Source: JBMNFB01 sp050949085
GTDB lineage: Bacteria > Bacillota > UBA994 > UBA5500
Assembly: GCA_050949085.1 (NCBI GenBank)
Contig: JBMNFB010000001.1
Span: 124,001-188,000, forward strand
Direction of reading: 5' to 3'
Length of the DNA stretch: 64,000 nucleotides
Below, piece after piece: positions 31,498 through 40,149 of this stretch. The notes beneath the pieces were generated by a model. It did no database searches. It worked only from the letters and a program-made list of their open reading frames with translations, and was not told the origin of the DNA. The translations under genes and the position numbers were made by a program. How positions within the stretch are numbered: the stretch's first letter is position 1; every line of letters starts with the position of its first letter.

Positions 31498-32250
31498 TTG
31501 CGACGTCTACGTATACTGCTGATCATGCTGCTGGTCTGGGAGGTCGGCGTGCGCCTCTCCGGCACTCCAGCGCTGATCCTTCCCACGCCCAGCGCTGTAG
31601 CGCAGCAGTTGTTTGCGCTGGTTCGGAGCGGTGAGCTATTCCCCTTCATCCGGAACACCATGGGTGTTTTGCTGACGGGGTTGGGCCTGGGCATTCTCGC
31701 GGCCTGTGTGCTTACCGCGCTGGCGATCCTCACCAGCTGGGGGCGGGATCTGCAGGGTCTGTTGGTTTCCATGTTCAACCCGCTGCCGGCCATCGCCCTC
31801 TTGCCACTGGCGCTGCTCTGGTTTGGGCTGGGCAATAAGTCGCTGCTATTTGTGATCGTGCACTCGGTGGTCTGGTCGCTGAGTCTCAACGCCTATACCG
31901 GCTTTGCCACCATTCCCGAGACGATGATTCGCGTCGGGCACAACCTGGGGCTGACCGGCTGGCGTCTGGTCAAGAGCATCTACATCCCGGCGGCTTTGCC
32001 CCATATCCTCACCGGGCTGAAGCTGGCCTGGGCCTACTCCTGGCGGACAATCATCGCCGCTGAGCTGGTCTTTGGCGTCACCGGTGCCGACGGGGGCTTA
32101 GGCTGGTTCATCTACAAGATGCGCTACAGCCTGGAGACGACAGCCGTGTTCGCCGGCCTGGTGACCATTATCCTCATCGGCCTCCTCATCGACCTCGGCT
32201 TCCGCCGGCTGGAGAACGCCACCGTCAAGCGCTGGGGGATGAGCGTCTAG
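31498..32250 (+). CDS. ABC transporter permease, NitT/TauT type
   Basis: A protein of 250 residues from TTG 31498, with TAGGAGGGA eight bases upstream. It has six membrane segments of the SsuC/TauC type. The EAA-like loop is GHNLGLTGWRLVKSIYIPAALPHILTGL near residue 155, split here by its helix break. AYSWRTIIAAELVFG and the segment that ends GLGWFIYKMR follow, both typical of the family. It is the last gene of the three-gene transporter operon, and a terminator follows about 60 bases downstream. Confidence 0.9.
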   Translation: MRRLRILLIMLLVWEVGVRLSGTPALILPTPSAVAQQLFALVRSGELFPFIRNTMGVLLTGLGLGILAACVLTALAILTSWGRDLQGLLVSMFNPLPAIALLPLALLWFGLGNKSLLFVIVHSVVWSLSLNAYTGFATIPETMIRVGHNLGLTGWRLVKSIYIPAALPHILTGLKLAWAYSWRTIIAAELVFGVTGADGGLGWFIYKMRYSLETTAVFAGLVTIILIGLLIDLGFRRLENATVKRWGMSV

Positions 32251-32312
32251 GGGCGACGTGGCCTGAGCGAAGCGAAGGAACAGCCACGCCATCTCAGGTG
32301 AAAGCAATAACT

Positions 32313-32346
32313 GGAAACGCAACAGGGAAGTCGTCTCCTGTTGCGT
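32313..32346 (+). terminator. Rho-independent terminator of the ABC transporter operon
   Basis: AACGCAACAGG pairs with CCTGTTGCGTT around a short loop, followed by TTCC. The A-rich left flank could make it act on both strands. Confidence 0.7.
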
Positions 32347-32397
32347 TTTCCATTACTACTCTAAGCAGGCCTGAGGAGGAAGGCCTGGGGAGGGAAA

Positions 32398-32443
32398 AGG
32401 AACAGAGCAGCCTCGCCTGGCGGCAGGCTGCTCTGTTCCTTTC
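32398..32443. terminator. Probable bidirectional terminator before the fab operon 3' end
   Basis: AGGAACAGAGCAGCCT pairs with AGGCTGCTCTGTTCCT around a short GC loop. AAAA precedes and TTTC follows. It lies 15 bases past the end of fabZ (minus strand) and downstream of the transporter operon (plus strand). Confidence 0.75.
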
Positions 32444-32457
32444 TCATGTCCCTTGTC

Positions 32458-32898
32458 TTACCCTGTCGGGGAAGTATCCATCAGCGCGAACTTCAGTTCC
32501 GCTTCCACTGCCAGCTGGCCATCCACAGTGGCTCGACCGCGGCCGACGCCGAAGCTCTGGCGAGAGCGGATGATCTCCACTTCCATCTCCAGCGTTTCGC
32601 CGGGCTGCACCAGGCGGCGGAACTTGACGTTGTTCAGCCCGGCGAAGAGGGCGAGCTTGCCCCGCATCTCCGCCTGGCTGAGGATGGCGACGGCACCCAG
32701 CTGGGCCAGGGCTTCCACCTGCAGCACCCCTGGGAAGATGGGGTTGCCGGGGAAATGCCCGCGAAACCAGGGGCCGGCCGGATCAACGAGATACAGCCCC
32801 CGGGCTCTCTTGCCCAGCTCCAATTCCAATACCTGATCCAGCAGCAGGAAGGGTGGACGGTGGGGGATGATCTGCTGGATCTCCTCCCGCCCCAGCAT
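32458..32898 (-). CDS. fabZ: 3-hydroxyacyl-ACP dehydratase FabZ
   Basis: A protein of 146 residues. The ATG with first base 32898 overlaps the fabF stop (TGATG), with GGAGGA upstream. The hot-dog-fold motifs are IIPHRPPFLLLD near the N-terminus and GHFPGNPIFPGVLQVEALAQ near residue 50, with the catalytic His and Glu. It dehydrates 3-hydroxyacyl-ACP in fatty-acid elongation. It is the last gene of the fab operon. Confidence 0.95.
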   Translation of the reverse strand: MLGREEIQQIIPHRPPFLLLDQVLELELGKRARGLYLVDPAGPWFRGHFPGNPIFPGVLQVEALAQLGAVAILSQAEMRGKLALFAGLNNVKFRRLVQPGETLEMEVEIIRSRQSFGVGRGRATVDGQLAVEAELKFALMDTSPTG

Positions 32899-34142
32899 CA
32901 CTGTTCCTCCCAGCGGGCGATGGCCAGAGTGGCGTTATGGCCGCCGAAGCCCAGGGAGTTGCTCAGCGCCTTGTCGATCTGCTGACGGCGCGCCACGTTG
33001 GGCACGTAGTCCAGATCGCAGTCAGGGTCGGGTTCTGTCAGGTTGATGGTGGGGTGAAGGGTGCCGCTAAGCATGCTCTGCACCACCACGATGAATTCCA
33101 GGGCGCCGGCTGCCCCCAGCATGTGCCCCGTCATCGACTTGGTGGAGTTGACGGCCAGTCGATAGGCGTGTTGCCCAAAGACCTGCTTGATGGCCTTCGT
33201 CTCCAGCCGATCGTTGAGCGAGGTGCTGGTGCCGTGGGCATTGATGTAGTCCACTTCTTCCGGTTGCCAGCCGGCGTCGTGGAGTGCCCGCGCCATGGCT
33301 GCCGCTGCTCCGGCAGCTTCTGGGTGGGGCTGTACAACATGAAAGGCGTCCCCGGCCTGTCCGTAGCCGACGACTTCGGCCAGGATGGTGGCACCACGTT
33401 TCTCGGCGCACTCCAGGCTCTCCAGGATGACGACGCCGCTGCCTTCGCCCATGACAAAGCCATCGCGACCCTGATCGAAGGGGCGGCTGGCCCCTGCCGG
33501 ATCGGCGTTGCGTGTGGAGAGGGCGCGGGCGGCGCAGAAGCCGCCGAGAGCCATGGGAGTGATGGCGGCCTCGGTTCCGCCGGCGACCACGATATCGGCG
33601 TCACCCCGGGCGATGGTGCGGAAAGCTTCACCGATGGCGCTGGTGCCAGTGGCACAGGCCGTGACGACAGCGCTCACGGGCCCCTGGGCTCCCAGGGCGA
33701 TAGAAACCTGTCCGGCAGCCATGTTGCCGATCAGCATCGGCACAAAGAAGGGGCTGATGCGGCGCGGACCCCGCTCCAGATAGTTCTGGTGCTGCTTCTC
33801 CAGGGTCTCCATGCCGCCGATGCCGGAACCGATGATCACGCCGACGCGCTGTGGATCCAGCTCGTCCTGCTGCAGCCCGGCATGTTTCCAGGCCTCCTGG
33901 GCGGCAGCGACGGCGTAGATCGTGAAGCGATCAGTATGGCGCGCCTCACGGGGATCCATGTGTTCCTCGGGCCTGAACCCCTTGACTTCCGCCGCAATCT
34001 GGACGGGGAAGTCAGTGGCGTCAAAGCGAGTGATGCGCGTGACGCCGCTCTGCCCCTGCAGTAGCGCCGTCCAGGTGGACGGAACGTCGTTGCCTACAGG
34101 CGTGACGGCACCCAGGCCGGTAACGACAACTCTTCTCTTCAT
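32898..34142 (-). CDS. fabF: 3-oxoacyl-ACP synthase II FabF
   Basis: A protein of 414 residues. The condensing-enzyme triad is complete: Cys in VVTACATGTSAIGEAF near residue 165, His in YINAHGTSTSLND near residue 305, and His in KSMTGHMLGAAGA near residue 340. It carries out chain elongation of acyl-ACP with malonyl-ACP. It follows fabG by only 11 bases. acpP, which usually sits exactly between fabG and fabF in Bacillota, is missing here. Confidence 0.96.
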   Translation of the reverse strand: MKRRVVVTGLGAVTPVGNDVPSTWTALLQGQSGVTRITRFDATDFPVQIAAEVKGFRPEEHMDPREARHTDRFTIYAVAAAQEAWKHAGLQQDELDPQRVGVIIGSGIGGMETLEKQHQNYLERGPRRISPFFVPMLIGNMAAGQVSIALGAQGPVSAVVTACATGTSAIGEAFRTIARGDADIVVAGGTEAAITPMALGGFCAARALSTRNADPAGASRPFDQGRDGFVMGEGSGVVILESLECAEKRGATILAEVVGYGQAGDAFHVVQPHPEAAGAAAAMARALHDAGWQPEEVDYINAHGTSTSLNDRLETKAIKQVFGQHAYRLAVNSTKSMTGHMLGAAGALEFIVVVQSMLSGTLHPTINLTEPDPDCDLDYVPNVARRQQIDKALSNSLGFGGHNATLAIARWEEQ

Positions 34143-34153
34143 GTTCCCCCTCC

Positions 34154-34897
34154 TCAGATGGACATGCCGCCGTCCACGGCAATGACTTGCCCGGTGATAT
34201 ATGCTGCCCCGGAGCCGGCCAGGAACTCGACTAACCTGGCTACGTCGTCGCCGGTCCCCACCCGGCCCAGAGGAATCGCCTCCAGCATCCGTTCCTTGAG
34301 CTGCGCCGGCAGCACGCTGGTCATGTCGGTGTCGATAAAGCCCGGGGCCACTGCGTTCACCCTGATGCCCCGGCTACCCATCTCCCTGGCCAGCGACCTG
34401 GTCAGGCCGATGATGCCGGCTTTGGCTGCCGCATAGTTAGCCTGGCCGGCATTGCCGCGCAGGCCGACGACGAAAGCGATGTTGATGATCGAGCCCTGAC
34501 GTGCCCGGGACATGGGGCGGATGGCTGCCTTGCAGCAATTGAAGCAGCCCTTGAGGTTGACCTCAATAACCCGGTCCCATTCGTCCTCTTTCATGCGCAG
34601 CAGCAGGTTGTCGCGGGTTATGCCGGCGTTATTGACCAGGATGTCCAGCTGACCCCACTGGGCCAGCACCTGCTCCACCAGCGCCGTTGCCTCCTCCAGC
34701 CGGGAGATGTCAGCCTTAATGGCCAGCGCCTCACCGCCGGACTCAGCGATCTCGGCAACCAGCGCCTCGGCTGCCGCGGCACTGGCGTTATAATTGATGG
34801 CTACGCGCGTACCGGCGTTGGCCAGCTGCAGCGCGATGGCGCGGCCGATGCCGCGTCCGGCTCCAGTGACCAGGGCGACCTTGCTCTTTAGTTCCAT
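34154..34897 (-). CDS. fabG: 3-oxoacyl-ACP reductase FabG with catalytic Ser replaced by Phe
   Basis: A protein of 247 residues, short-chain dehydrogenase fold: TGAGRGIGRAIA as cofactor loop and NNAGITRDN near residue 88. The active-site strand reads IINIAFVVGLRGNAGQANYA followed by AAKAG. In E. coli FabG the triad is Ser138, Tyr151 and Lys155, and the strand reads NIGSVVG. Here Tyr and Lys are present, but the Ser position is Phe (codon TTC; TCC would give Ser). As written, the enzyme should be strongly impaired, yet it is the only FabG in the operon. A single-base error or a functional second FabG elsewhere would resolve this. It overlaps fabD by ten bases. Confidence 0.9.
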   Translation of the reverse strand: MELKSKVALVTGAGRGIGRAIALQLANAGTRVAINYNASAAAAEALVAEIAESGGEALAIKADISRLEEATALVEQVLAQWGQLDILVNNAGITRDNLLLRMKEDEWDRVIEVNLKGCFNCCKAAIRPMSRARQGSIINIAFVVGLRGNAGQANYAAAKAGIIGLTRSLAREMGSRGIRVNAVAPGFIDTDMTSVLPAQLKERMLEAIPLGRVGTGDDVARLVEFLAGSGAAYITGQVIAVDGGMSI

Positions 34898-35823
34898 CCG
34901 GCTATCGCCTCCTTCAGCTTTTCCAGGTCGGCGGGTGTCTCGACATTATGCAGGGCGAGGGCGGGAACGGTCTTTCGAGCCAGCCCGCAGAGCACCTTCC
35001 CCGGTCCCAGCTCGATCAGTGTCCCGATGCCCATGCCCGCCAGCCGGGCCACGCACTGCTGCCAGAGTACCGGGCTGGCCACCTGCCGGGCCAGGAGATC
35101 GCGCACTCGCTCCAGCGAGATCGGCTCGGTATCCACATTGGCCAACACCGGGATCTGCGGTGGCCGAAACTCGACGCTGGCCAGATCGGCGGCCAGCTTC
35201 TCTGCAGCCGGCTGGAGCAGCGAGCAGTGGAAGGGCGCGCTGACCTGCAGCTCCAGGGCGCGCCGCGCACCGGCGGCCCTGGCGGCGGTACAGAAATCCG
35301 CTACCGCCTGCTTCTCGCCCGAGACCGCGATCTGTCCCGGGCTGTTGTAGTTGGCCGGCTCCACTATCCCCGGTGTCTGCCGGCAGAGCTCTTCGACCTG
35401 ATCGTCGGATAGGCCGAAGATAGCGGCCATGCTGCCCACACCGGCCGGGACGGCTTCCTGCATATACTTGCCACGGCGGGCGACGAGCCGTACCGCATCC
35501 TCGAAGTCGAGCATGCCGGACACCACCAGAGCCGAGTATTCACCCAGACTGAGTCCGGCGCCAGCCGCCGGCTGCAGGCCGGTTTCCTCCTGTACCAGCG
35601 CGGCTACGGCGCAGCTCAGGGTCAGAATCGCCGGCTGCGCGTTTTCCGTCAGGGTCAGTTCTGCCGCCGGCCCCTCAAAGCAGAGCCGGCTGAGGGGCCA
35701 GCCGAGGGCGGCATCGGCCCGCTGGAAATATTCCTCCACCAGGGGGAACCTGGCGGCCAGCTCCTTGCCCATGCCGGGATATTGGGCACCCTGCCCAGGG
35801 AAAACAAAGGCTATCTGTCGCAT
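34888..35823 (-). CDS. fabD: Malonyl-CoA:ACP transacylase FabD
   Basis: A protein of 311 residues starting at ATG 35823. It opens with IAFVFPGQGAQYPGMGKEL, contains the nucleophile elbow GLSLGEYSALVVSG near residue 92 and the catalytic His segment VSAPFHCSLLQPA near residue 200. It transfers malonyl groups from CoA to ACP. It overlaps fabK by 13 bases and fabG by ten, so the operon is translationally coupled. Confidence 0.95.
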   Translation of the reverse strand: MRQIAFVFPGQGAQYPGMGKELAARFPLVEEYFQRADAALGWPLSRLCFEGPAAELTLTENAQPAILTLSCAVAALVQEETGLQPAAGAGLSLGEYSALVVSGMLDFEDAVRLVARRGKYMQEAVPAGVGSMAAIFGLSDDQVEELCRQTPGIVEPANYNSPGQIAVSGEKQAVADFCTAARAAGARRALELQVSAPFHCSLLQPAAEKLAADLASVEFRPPQIPVLANVDTEPISLERVRDLLARQVASPVLWQQCVARLAGMGIGTLIELGPGKVLCGLARKTVPALALHNVETPADLEKLKEAIAGWN

Positions 35824-36764
35824 TTTCTGAGACCTCCAAGCTCGGCGATGCGGCGGCTGGCGCCGCTGAACAGTTCTTCAATAATCTCTGCGGCTGGCTG
35901 CACGGCTTGCACCATTCCTGCCACCTGGCCAGCCAGCACGCTGCCATGCTCTACGTCGCCGTCGATCGCTGCTGCCCGGTAGCGGCCGGCCCCCAGCTGC
36001 TCCAGTTCCTGCGGCGAGGCGCCGTCCTGCTCCCGCTGGCGATACTCGCGCCAGAAGCGGTTTTTCAGGCAGCGAACCGGATGTCCGGTGCTCTCGCCCG
36101 AGACGACGGCGTCCCTGTCTCCGGCCCGGATGATCATCTCTTTGTAGCGGGGGTGGGCGATGCATTCCTCGGCGCAGACCAGGCGCGTGCCCACCTGCAC
36201 CCCCTGGGCGCCCAGGGCGAGGGCCGCCGCCACACCGCGTCCGTCGGCGATGCCGCCGGCCGCCAGCACTGGCAGATCCACGGCATCCACCACCTGGGGC
36301 ACCAGAGCCATGGTGTTCACCTGTCCGACATGCCCGCCGGCCTCCCCGCCCTCGGCGATGAGGCCGTCCACGCCCAGTCGAGCCATGCGCTTGGCCAGGG
36401 CGACTGACGGCACGACGGGAAACACCTGGCAACCGGCGGCCTTCAATCGCTCCAGATAAGGGCCGGGATTGCCGGCACCAGTGGTCACCACGGGTACGCG
36501 GCTCTGGCATACCACGTCGATCACCTCGGCGACGTGGGGCGAGAGGAGCATCACGTTCACCCCAAAGGGACGGTCGGTGCGCTGGCGCACAGCCTCGATC
36601 TGCTGCTGCACCCAGGTGGCCGGGGCGCTGCCAGCGCCGATGATGCCCAGCCCTCCGGCCTCGCTGACGGCGACGGCTAGTTCCCAGGTGCCCAGCCAGG
36701 CCATTCCCCCCTGAAACAGGGGGTAGCGTAGCCCGAGCTGCGAGCAGAGCCGTGTCTCAATCAT
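35811..36764 (-). CDS. fabK: Enoyl-ACP reductase II FabK (FMN-dependent)
   Basis: A protein of 317 residues of the nitronate-monooxygenase/FabK TIM-barrel family. It shows YPLFQGGMAWLGTWELAVAV at the N-terminus, GLIAEGGEAGGHVGQV near residue 135 (FMN and catalytic region), VLAAGGIADGRGVAAALALG near residue 170 and GVQVGTRLVCAEECIAHP. Its place between fabH and fabD indicates that it is the enoyl reductase of this organism rather than a nitronate monooxygenase. It overlaps fabH by eight bases. Confidence 0.9.
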   Translation of the reverse strand: MIETRLCSQLGLRYPLFQGGMAWLGTWELAVAVSEAGGLGIIGAGSAPATWVQQQIEAVRQRTDRPFGVNVMLLSPHVAEVIDVVCQSRVPVVTTGAGNPGPYLERLKAAGCQVFPVVPSVALAKRMARLGVDGLIAEGGEAGGHVGQVNTMALVPQVVDAVDLPVLAAGGIADGRGVAAALALGAQGVQVGTRLVCAEECIAHPRYKEMIIRAGDRDAVVSGESTGHPVRCLKNRFWREYRQREQDGASPQELEQLGAGRYRAAAIDGDVEHGSVLAGQVAGMVQAVQPAAEIIEELFSGASRRIAELGGLRKCDR

Positions 36765-37755
36765 GCGCCTCGCCTCCTCTCGTCCATTCGAGGATCAGCG
36801 CGCCCCAGGTCAGGCCGCCGCCGAAGCCCACCAGAAGCACCCGATGGCCAGCTTGCAGCCGGCCCTCGCTCCAGGCCTCCGATAGCGCCACGGGGATCGA
36901 GGCGCCGGACATGTTGCCGTAACGGTCGAGGTTGACAAAGGCTTTAGAGGCAGGGATGCCGAGACGTTTGCTGGCGCTGTCGATGATCCGCTGATTGGCC
37001 TGATGCGGGATCAGCAGGGCCAGATCATCCACCGAGAGCCCGGCCTGATCCAGCACGTTGCGGCTGGCCATCTCCATGCTGCGCACGGCAAAGCGGAAGA
37101 CCTCCTGGCCTGCCATGTGGATGAAATGCTGCCTGGCCGCTACCGTCTCCTCACTGGCGGGGAGGCGCGAGCCACCGGCCGGCTGAATGAGCAGTTCTGC
37201 GCCGCGGCCGTCTGCGCCCAGCTCCAGGCTTAAGAGCCCCGGGCGATCGCTGGCCTGAAGTATCGCGGCGCCGGCGCCGTCGCCAAAAAGGACGCAGGTA
37301 TTGCGGTCTGTCATGTCAGTGATTCGGGAGAGGGTGTCGACTGCCACTACGAGCACCGTGCGGCAGGTGCCGCTCTCGATGAACTGCTTCGCGACACTGA
37401 TGCCGTAGATAAAGCCGGTGCAGGCAGCGACAATGTCGAACGCGGCGGCACGCCAGGCGCCGAGATTGCGCTGCAGCAGGCAGGCAGTGGAGGGGAACGC
37501 GTGGTCTGGCGTGACGGTGGCCACGATGATCAGGTCCAGATCGTCAGGCTGCAGACCAGCATCAGCCAGGGCGCGCCGGGCAGCTTCCGTAGCCAGATCC
37601 GATGTTGCGGTGGCCGGGTCGCTGATGCGCCGCTCCCTGATGCCTGTGCGCTGTACGATCCATTCGTCACTGGTATCGACCATTCGTTCCAGGTCGTGGT
37701 TGCCCAGTATTTGGGGCGGCAGAGCGTGTCCGACGCCGGTGATGGCAGAGTTCAA
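36757..37755 (-). CDS. fabH: 3-oxoacyl-ACP synthase III FabH
   Basis: A protein of 332 residues from TTG with first base 37755, with GAGGAGGG about eight bases upstream. The triad is Cys in VAACTGFIYG near residue 110, His in LIPHQANQRII near residue 250, and Asn in YGNMSGASIP near residue 283. It starts fatty-acid synthesis by condensing acyl-CoA with malonyl-ACP. It is the first gene of the fab operon, behind a strong promoter with an operator-like palindrome. Confidence 0.95.
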   Translation of the reverse strand: MNSAITGVGHALPPQILGNHDLERMVDTSDEWIVQRTGIRERRISDPATATSDLATEAARRALADAGLQPDDLDLIIVATVTPDHAFPSTACLLQRNLGAWRAAAFDIVAACTGFIYGISVAKQFIESGTCRTVLVVAVDTLSRITDMTDRNTCVLFGDGAGAAILQASDRPGLLSLELGADGRGAELLIQPAGGSRLPASEETVAARQHFIHMAGQEVFRFAVRSMEMASRNVLDQAGLSVDDLALLIPHQANQRIIDSASKRLGIPASKAFVNLDRYGNMSGASIPVALSEAWSEGRLQAGHRVLLVGFGGGLTWGALILEWTRGGEAHD

Positions 37756-37798
37756 TATATAACCCTCCTCTTACGCTCATCTTGGTTAAAAAAATTTA

Positions 37799-37814
37799 AT
37801 TAAAATGTTTTAAT
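37799..37814. promoter_or_regulatory. Palindromic operator candidate of the fab operon
   Basis: ATTAAAATGTTTTAAT is a perfect 7-2-7 palindrome in an AT-rich island. It begins three bases after the -10 element, over the likely transcription start. The position fits a repressor such as FapR or a FabT/FabR-type regulator, but the sequence is not the FapR consensus of Bacillus. No regulator gene is in the window. Confidence 0.5.
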
Positions 37815-37817
37815 GAC

Positions 37818-37846
37818 ATCCTAGAGGGAAACGGGGCACTTGTCAA
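37818..37846 (-). promoter_or_regulatory. Strong sigma-A promoter of the fab operon
   Basis: On the minus strand, a perfect TTGACA (37846-37841) is followed after 17 bases by TAGGAT (37823-37818). It lies about 60 bases upstream of fabH. Confidence 0.7.
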
Positions 37847-37857
37847 GTCCTGTGAAA

Positions 37858-37892
37858 CGAAAGAATCCTCGGGCTTGAGGCCGCGAGGATTC
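37858..37892 (-). terminator. Rho-independent terminator of the MFS transporter gene
   Basis: On the minus strand, GAATCCTCG pairs with CGAGGATTC around a 12-base loop, followed by TTTCGTTT. It separates the transporter gene from the fab promoter. Confidence 0.65.
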
Positions 37893-37913
37893 GAGATCAA
37901 TGTCAGTGTCACT

Positions 37914-39212
37914 TCAGCGCAGCGGCACCCGCCGGCCCGGCAGCGGGGCGCGGGGGCGAGCATCATCCGTCTGCCGCTTCTTCTCACGCTTTCCAGACGG
38001 GTCGCCGCCTTCACTGCCCGGGAGCTTGGGCGCCTTGATGCAGGTATAGCCGAAGATGGCAGCGGCCACGACTATGCCTGCGGCGGTGACGAAGAGGAGG
38101 ATCTTGTTGGTCACCACCAGGGCGCCGAAGATCGGCGGCCCAAAGGCAGCGCCGAAGAAACGCATCGTTCCATAGAGGCCAGTGATCATCCCTCGTTCCT
38201 CCTCAGCCGCAGCGCCGGTGATCAGGAGGTTGATAGCTGGGAGAGCGAGTCCCGAGCCGATGCCCTGGGCCGAAACCGATGCCATCAGCACATAGACGTT
38301 GTCCGTAAACGCTGCCAACACCAGGCCGCCTGCCACCAGCGACATCCCGATCACCGATGCCCATTTGCAGACCTTGCCGGCCTGCTTCTGCAGCCAGCGG
38401 CCGCTGAAGTAGGAGGTGACCGCCATCGCCAGCACCGGGATAGCGATGACAAACCCCTTGATGGCGCCTTCAATGCCGTAGTTGTCCTCCAGCACGTCGG
38501 AGATGTAGCTGAGCACGCCGAAGAGCATAAAGAGCACCAGCGCGCCAGCCACATAGGCGGCGGCCAGGGACAGCGGATTGCGCGATACCGCTCTGCCCAC
38601 CGCGCGGACATACTGCCGCAGCGGCTGGCGGCGGTCCTCGTCAAAGGGCTCTCTGACCGTCACCCAGACGCCGATGGCTACCGGAATGGTCAACAGCGGG
38701 TAGACAAAAAAGGGAGCGAACCAGATGATGGCGGCGGTGAGGGAGCCGATGATCGGGCTGATCACCTTGCCCAGCCCGTTGGCTGATTCCAGCAGTCCCA
38801 GCGCCTTGGCTCGTTCGCTGGTCTGAAATATGTCGCCCGTCAGCGCCATCGCCAGCTGATAGGTGCCGCCGCCGCCGATTCCCTGGAGGATGCGCGCCGC
38901 TATCATCCACATGAAGGGGTTGTCCAGCAGCCAGGCGGCAATGCCCACCATGGCGCCGCCGATGGCAAACAGGAATAGTGAGGGGACCATGATGGTTTTC
39001 CGGCCAAACTGGTCAGAAAGATAGCCGGCGATGGGGATGAACACGCCAGCCGGGACCGAAAACGCCGTGACCAGCAGGCCCACCTGAAACGGTGTCAGCT
39101 TCAGTGCCGATTGGATCAGCGGCAGCGCGGGGATGATCATGCTGTTGCTGAGCACCAGGATAAATGGCACGCCGCAAAGCCAGGCAAACTGCATACGCAT
39201 CTTTGATTTCAT
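37914..39212 (-). CDS. MFS transporter, drug-efflux type
   Basis: A protein of 432 residues; ATG with GCAGGAGG ten bases upstream. It has about twelve membrane segments. The loop 2-3 motif of the major facilitator superfamily is GYLSDQFGRKTIMV near residue 62. Motif RILQGIGGGGTYQLAMALTG and the helix-5 segment SANGLGKVISPIIGS (motif C-like) suggest a proton-driven 12- to 14-helix efflux pump. The C-terminal 35 residues are basic and Pro-rich and probably cytoplasmic. The substrate is unknown. It is a single gene. Confidence 0.85.
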   Translation of the reverse strand: MKSKMRMQFAWLCGVPFILVLSNSMIIPALPLIQSALKLTPFQVGLLVTAFSVPAGVFIPIAGYLSDQFGRKTIMVPSLFLFAIGGAMVGIAAWLLDNPFMWMIAARILQGIGGGGTYQLAMALTGDIFQTSERAKALGLLESANGLGKVISPIIGSLTAAIIWFAPFFVYPLLTIPVAIGVWVTVREPFDEDRRQPLRQYVRAVGRAVSRNPLSLAAAYVAGALVLFMLFGVLSYISDVLEDNYGIEGAIKGFVIAIPVLAMAVTSYFSGRWLQKQAGKVCKWASVIGMSLVAGGLVLAAFTDNVYVLMASVSAQGIGSGLALPAINLLITGAAAEEERGMITGLYGTMRFFGAAFGPPIFGALVVTNKILLFVTAAGIVVAAAIFGYTCIKAPKLPGSEGGDPSGKREKKRQTDDARPRAPLPGRRVPLR

Positions 39213-39317
39213 CCATGAAGCCTCCTGCGGTTTCTATGCTAGCTGATTGTAGCGTTACCCCGGCTTCCCGCCCATATTCCCCAGGGAGCTGCTGCCAGCA
39301 ACGCGTCAGCCTGGGAT

Positions 39318-39345
39318 TTGGCCTTCCAGTGGGTTGTGGTAGAAT
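39318..39345 (+). promoter_or_regulatory. Sigma-A-like promoter of lgt
   Basis: TTGGCC, a 16-base spacer and TAGAAT, about 45 bases upstream of the lgt start. Confidence 0.4.
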
Positions 39346-39390
39346 AAACTGAATGACGCGAGGCGCTGGAAAAGGGGGGTGCCGATTCCT

Positions 39391-40134
39391 TTGGATCCTG
39401 TAGCATTCACCATCTTTGGTTTCGAAATCCGCTGGTATGGTGTGCTGATCACGGGCGCAATCATCCTGGGGATTTTTCTGGCTCTGCGTGAGCTGCGTCG
39501 TCTGGGAGAGGATGAGGACAAGTTTATTGACATGCTGTTGCTGGTCATCCCGGCGGCGATTGTCGGCGCGAGGCTCTACTATGTGCTTTTTTCCGGTCAG
39601 CTGGACTGGTATCTGGCGCGGCCGCTGCGGATTCTCCAGTTTCGCAGCGGGGGGCTGGCTATCCATGGCTCGCTGATCGCCGGAGCGCTCGTGGCCTGGC
39701 TCTATACGCGCCGAAATAAGGTGAGTTTTTTCCGCTGGGCCGATGTCATCGCCCCCAGCGTGATTCTAGGGCAGGCCATCGGGCGTTGGGGCAACTTCTT
39801 TAATCAGGAGGCCTACGGTCGGGAGACGGCGCTGCCCTGGGCGATGTACATCGATGGGGCATATCGTCATCCTACCTTCTTATATGAGTCACTCTGGAAT
39901 CTGGGCGTGTTCGCCTTCCTGCTCTGGCAGCGGCGGCGGACGAAGTTCGAGGGGGAGGTGCTGCTCTGGTATCTCGTCCTCTATTCGGTGGGGCGTTTCT
40001 TCATCGAGGGCTTGCGCACCGACAGCCTCTACCTGGGCCCGTTCCGCATCGCCCAGCTGGTCAGCCTGGCTAGCGTCGTCATCGGTGCCGTGCTGCTCTA
40101 CCGAGGGCGCCGACGGGGGACGCCCACTCTCTAG
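39391..40134 (+). CDS. lgt: Prolipoprotein diacylglyceryl transferase
   Basis: A protein of 247 residues. I chose TTG 39391, because the mature family start is M-DPVAF.IFGFEIRWYG and GGGGGG lies eight bases upstream; a GTG at 39379 is closer to the same run. It has seven membrane segments. The Lgt signature GRWGNFFNQEAYG is near residue 134, with HPTFLYESLWN and GRFFIEGLRTDSL in the C-terminal half. It transfers diacylglycerol to lipobox cysteines, such as those of GerC and the lipoproteins encoded in this window. Confidence 0.95.
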   Translation: MDPVAFTIFGFEIRWYGVLITGAIILGIFLALRELRRLGEDEDKFIDMLLLVIPAAIVGARLYYVLFSGQLDWYLARPLRILQFRSGGLAIHGSLIAGALVAWLYTRRNKVSFFRWADVIAPSVILGQAIGRWGNFFNQEAYGRETALPWAMYIDGAYRHPTFLYESLWNLGVFAFLLWQRRRTKFEGEVLLWYLVLYSVGRFFIEGLRTDSLYLGPFRIAQLVSLASVVIGAVLLYRGRRRGTPTL

Positions 40135-40149
40135 TCAGTCGAAGACAGC

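Noticed and set aside
32937..34064. A plus-strand open frame of 375 codons opposite fabF
   Set aside because: fabF is unambiguous by its catalytic triad; the opposite frame has no domain.
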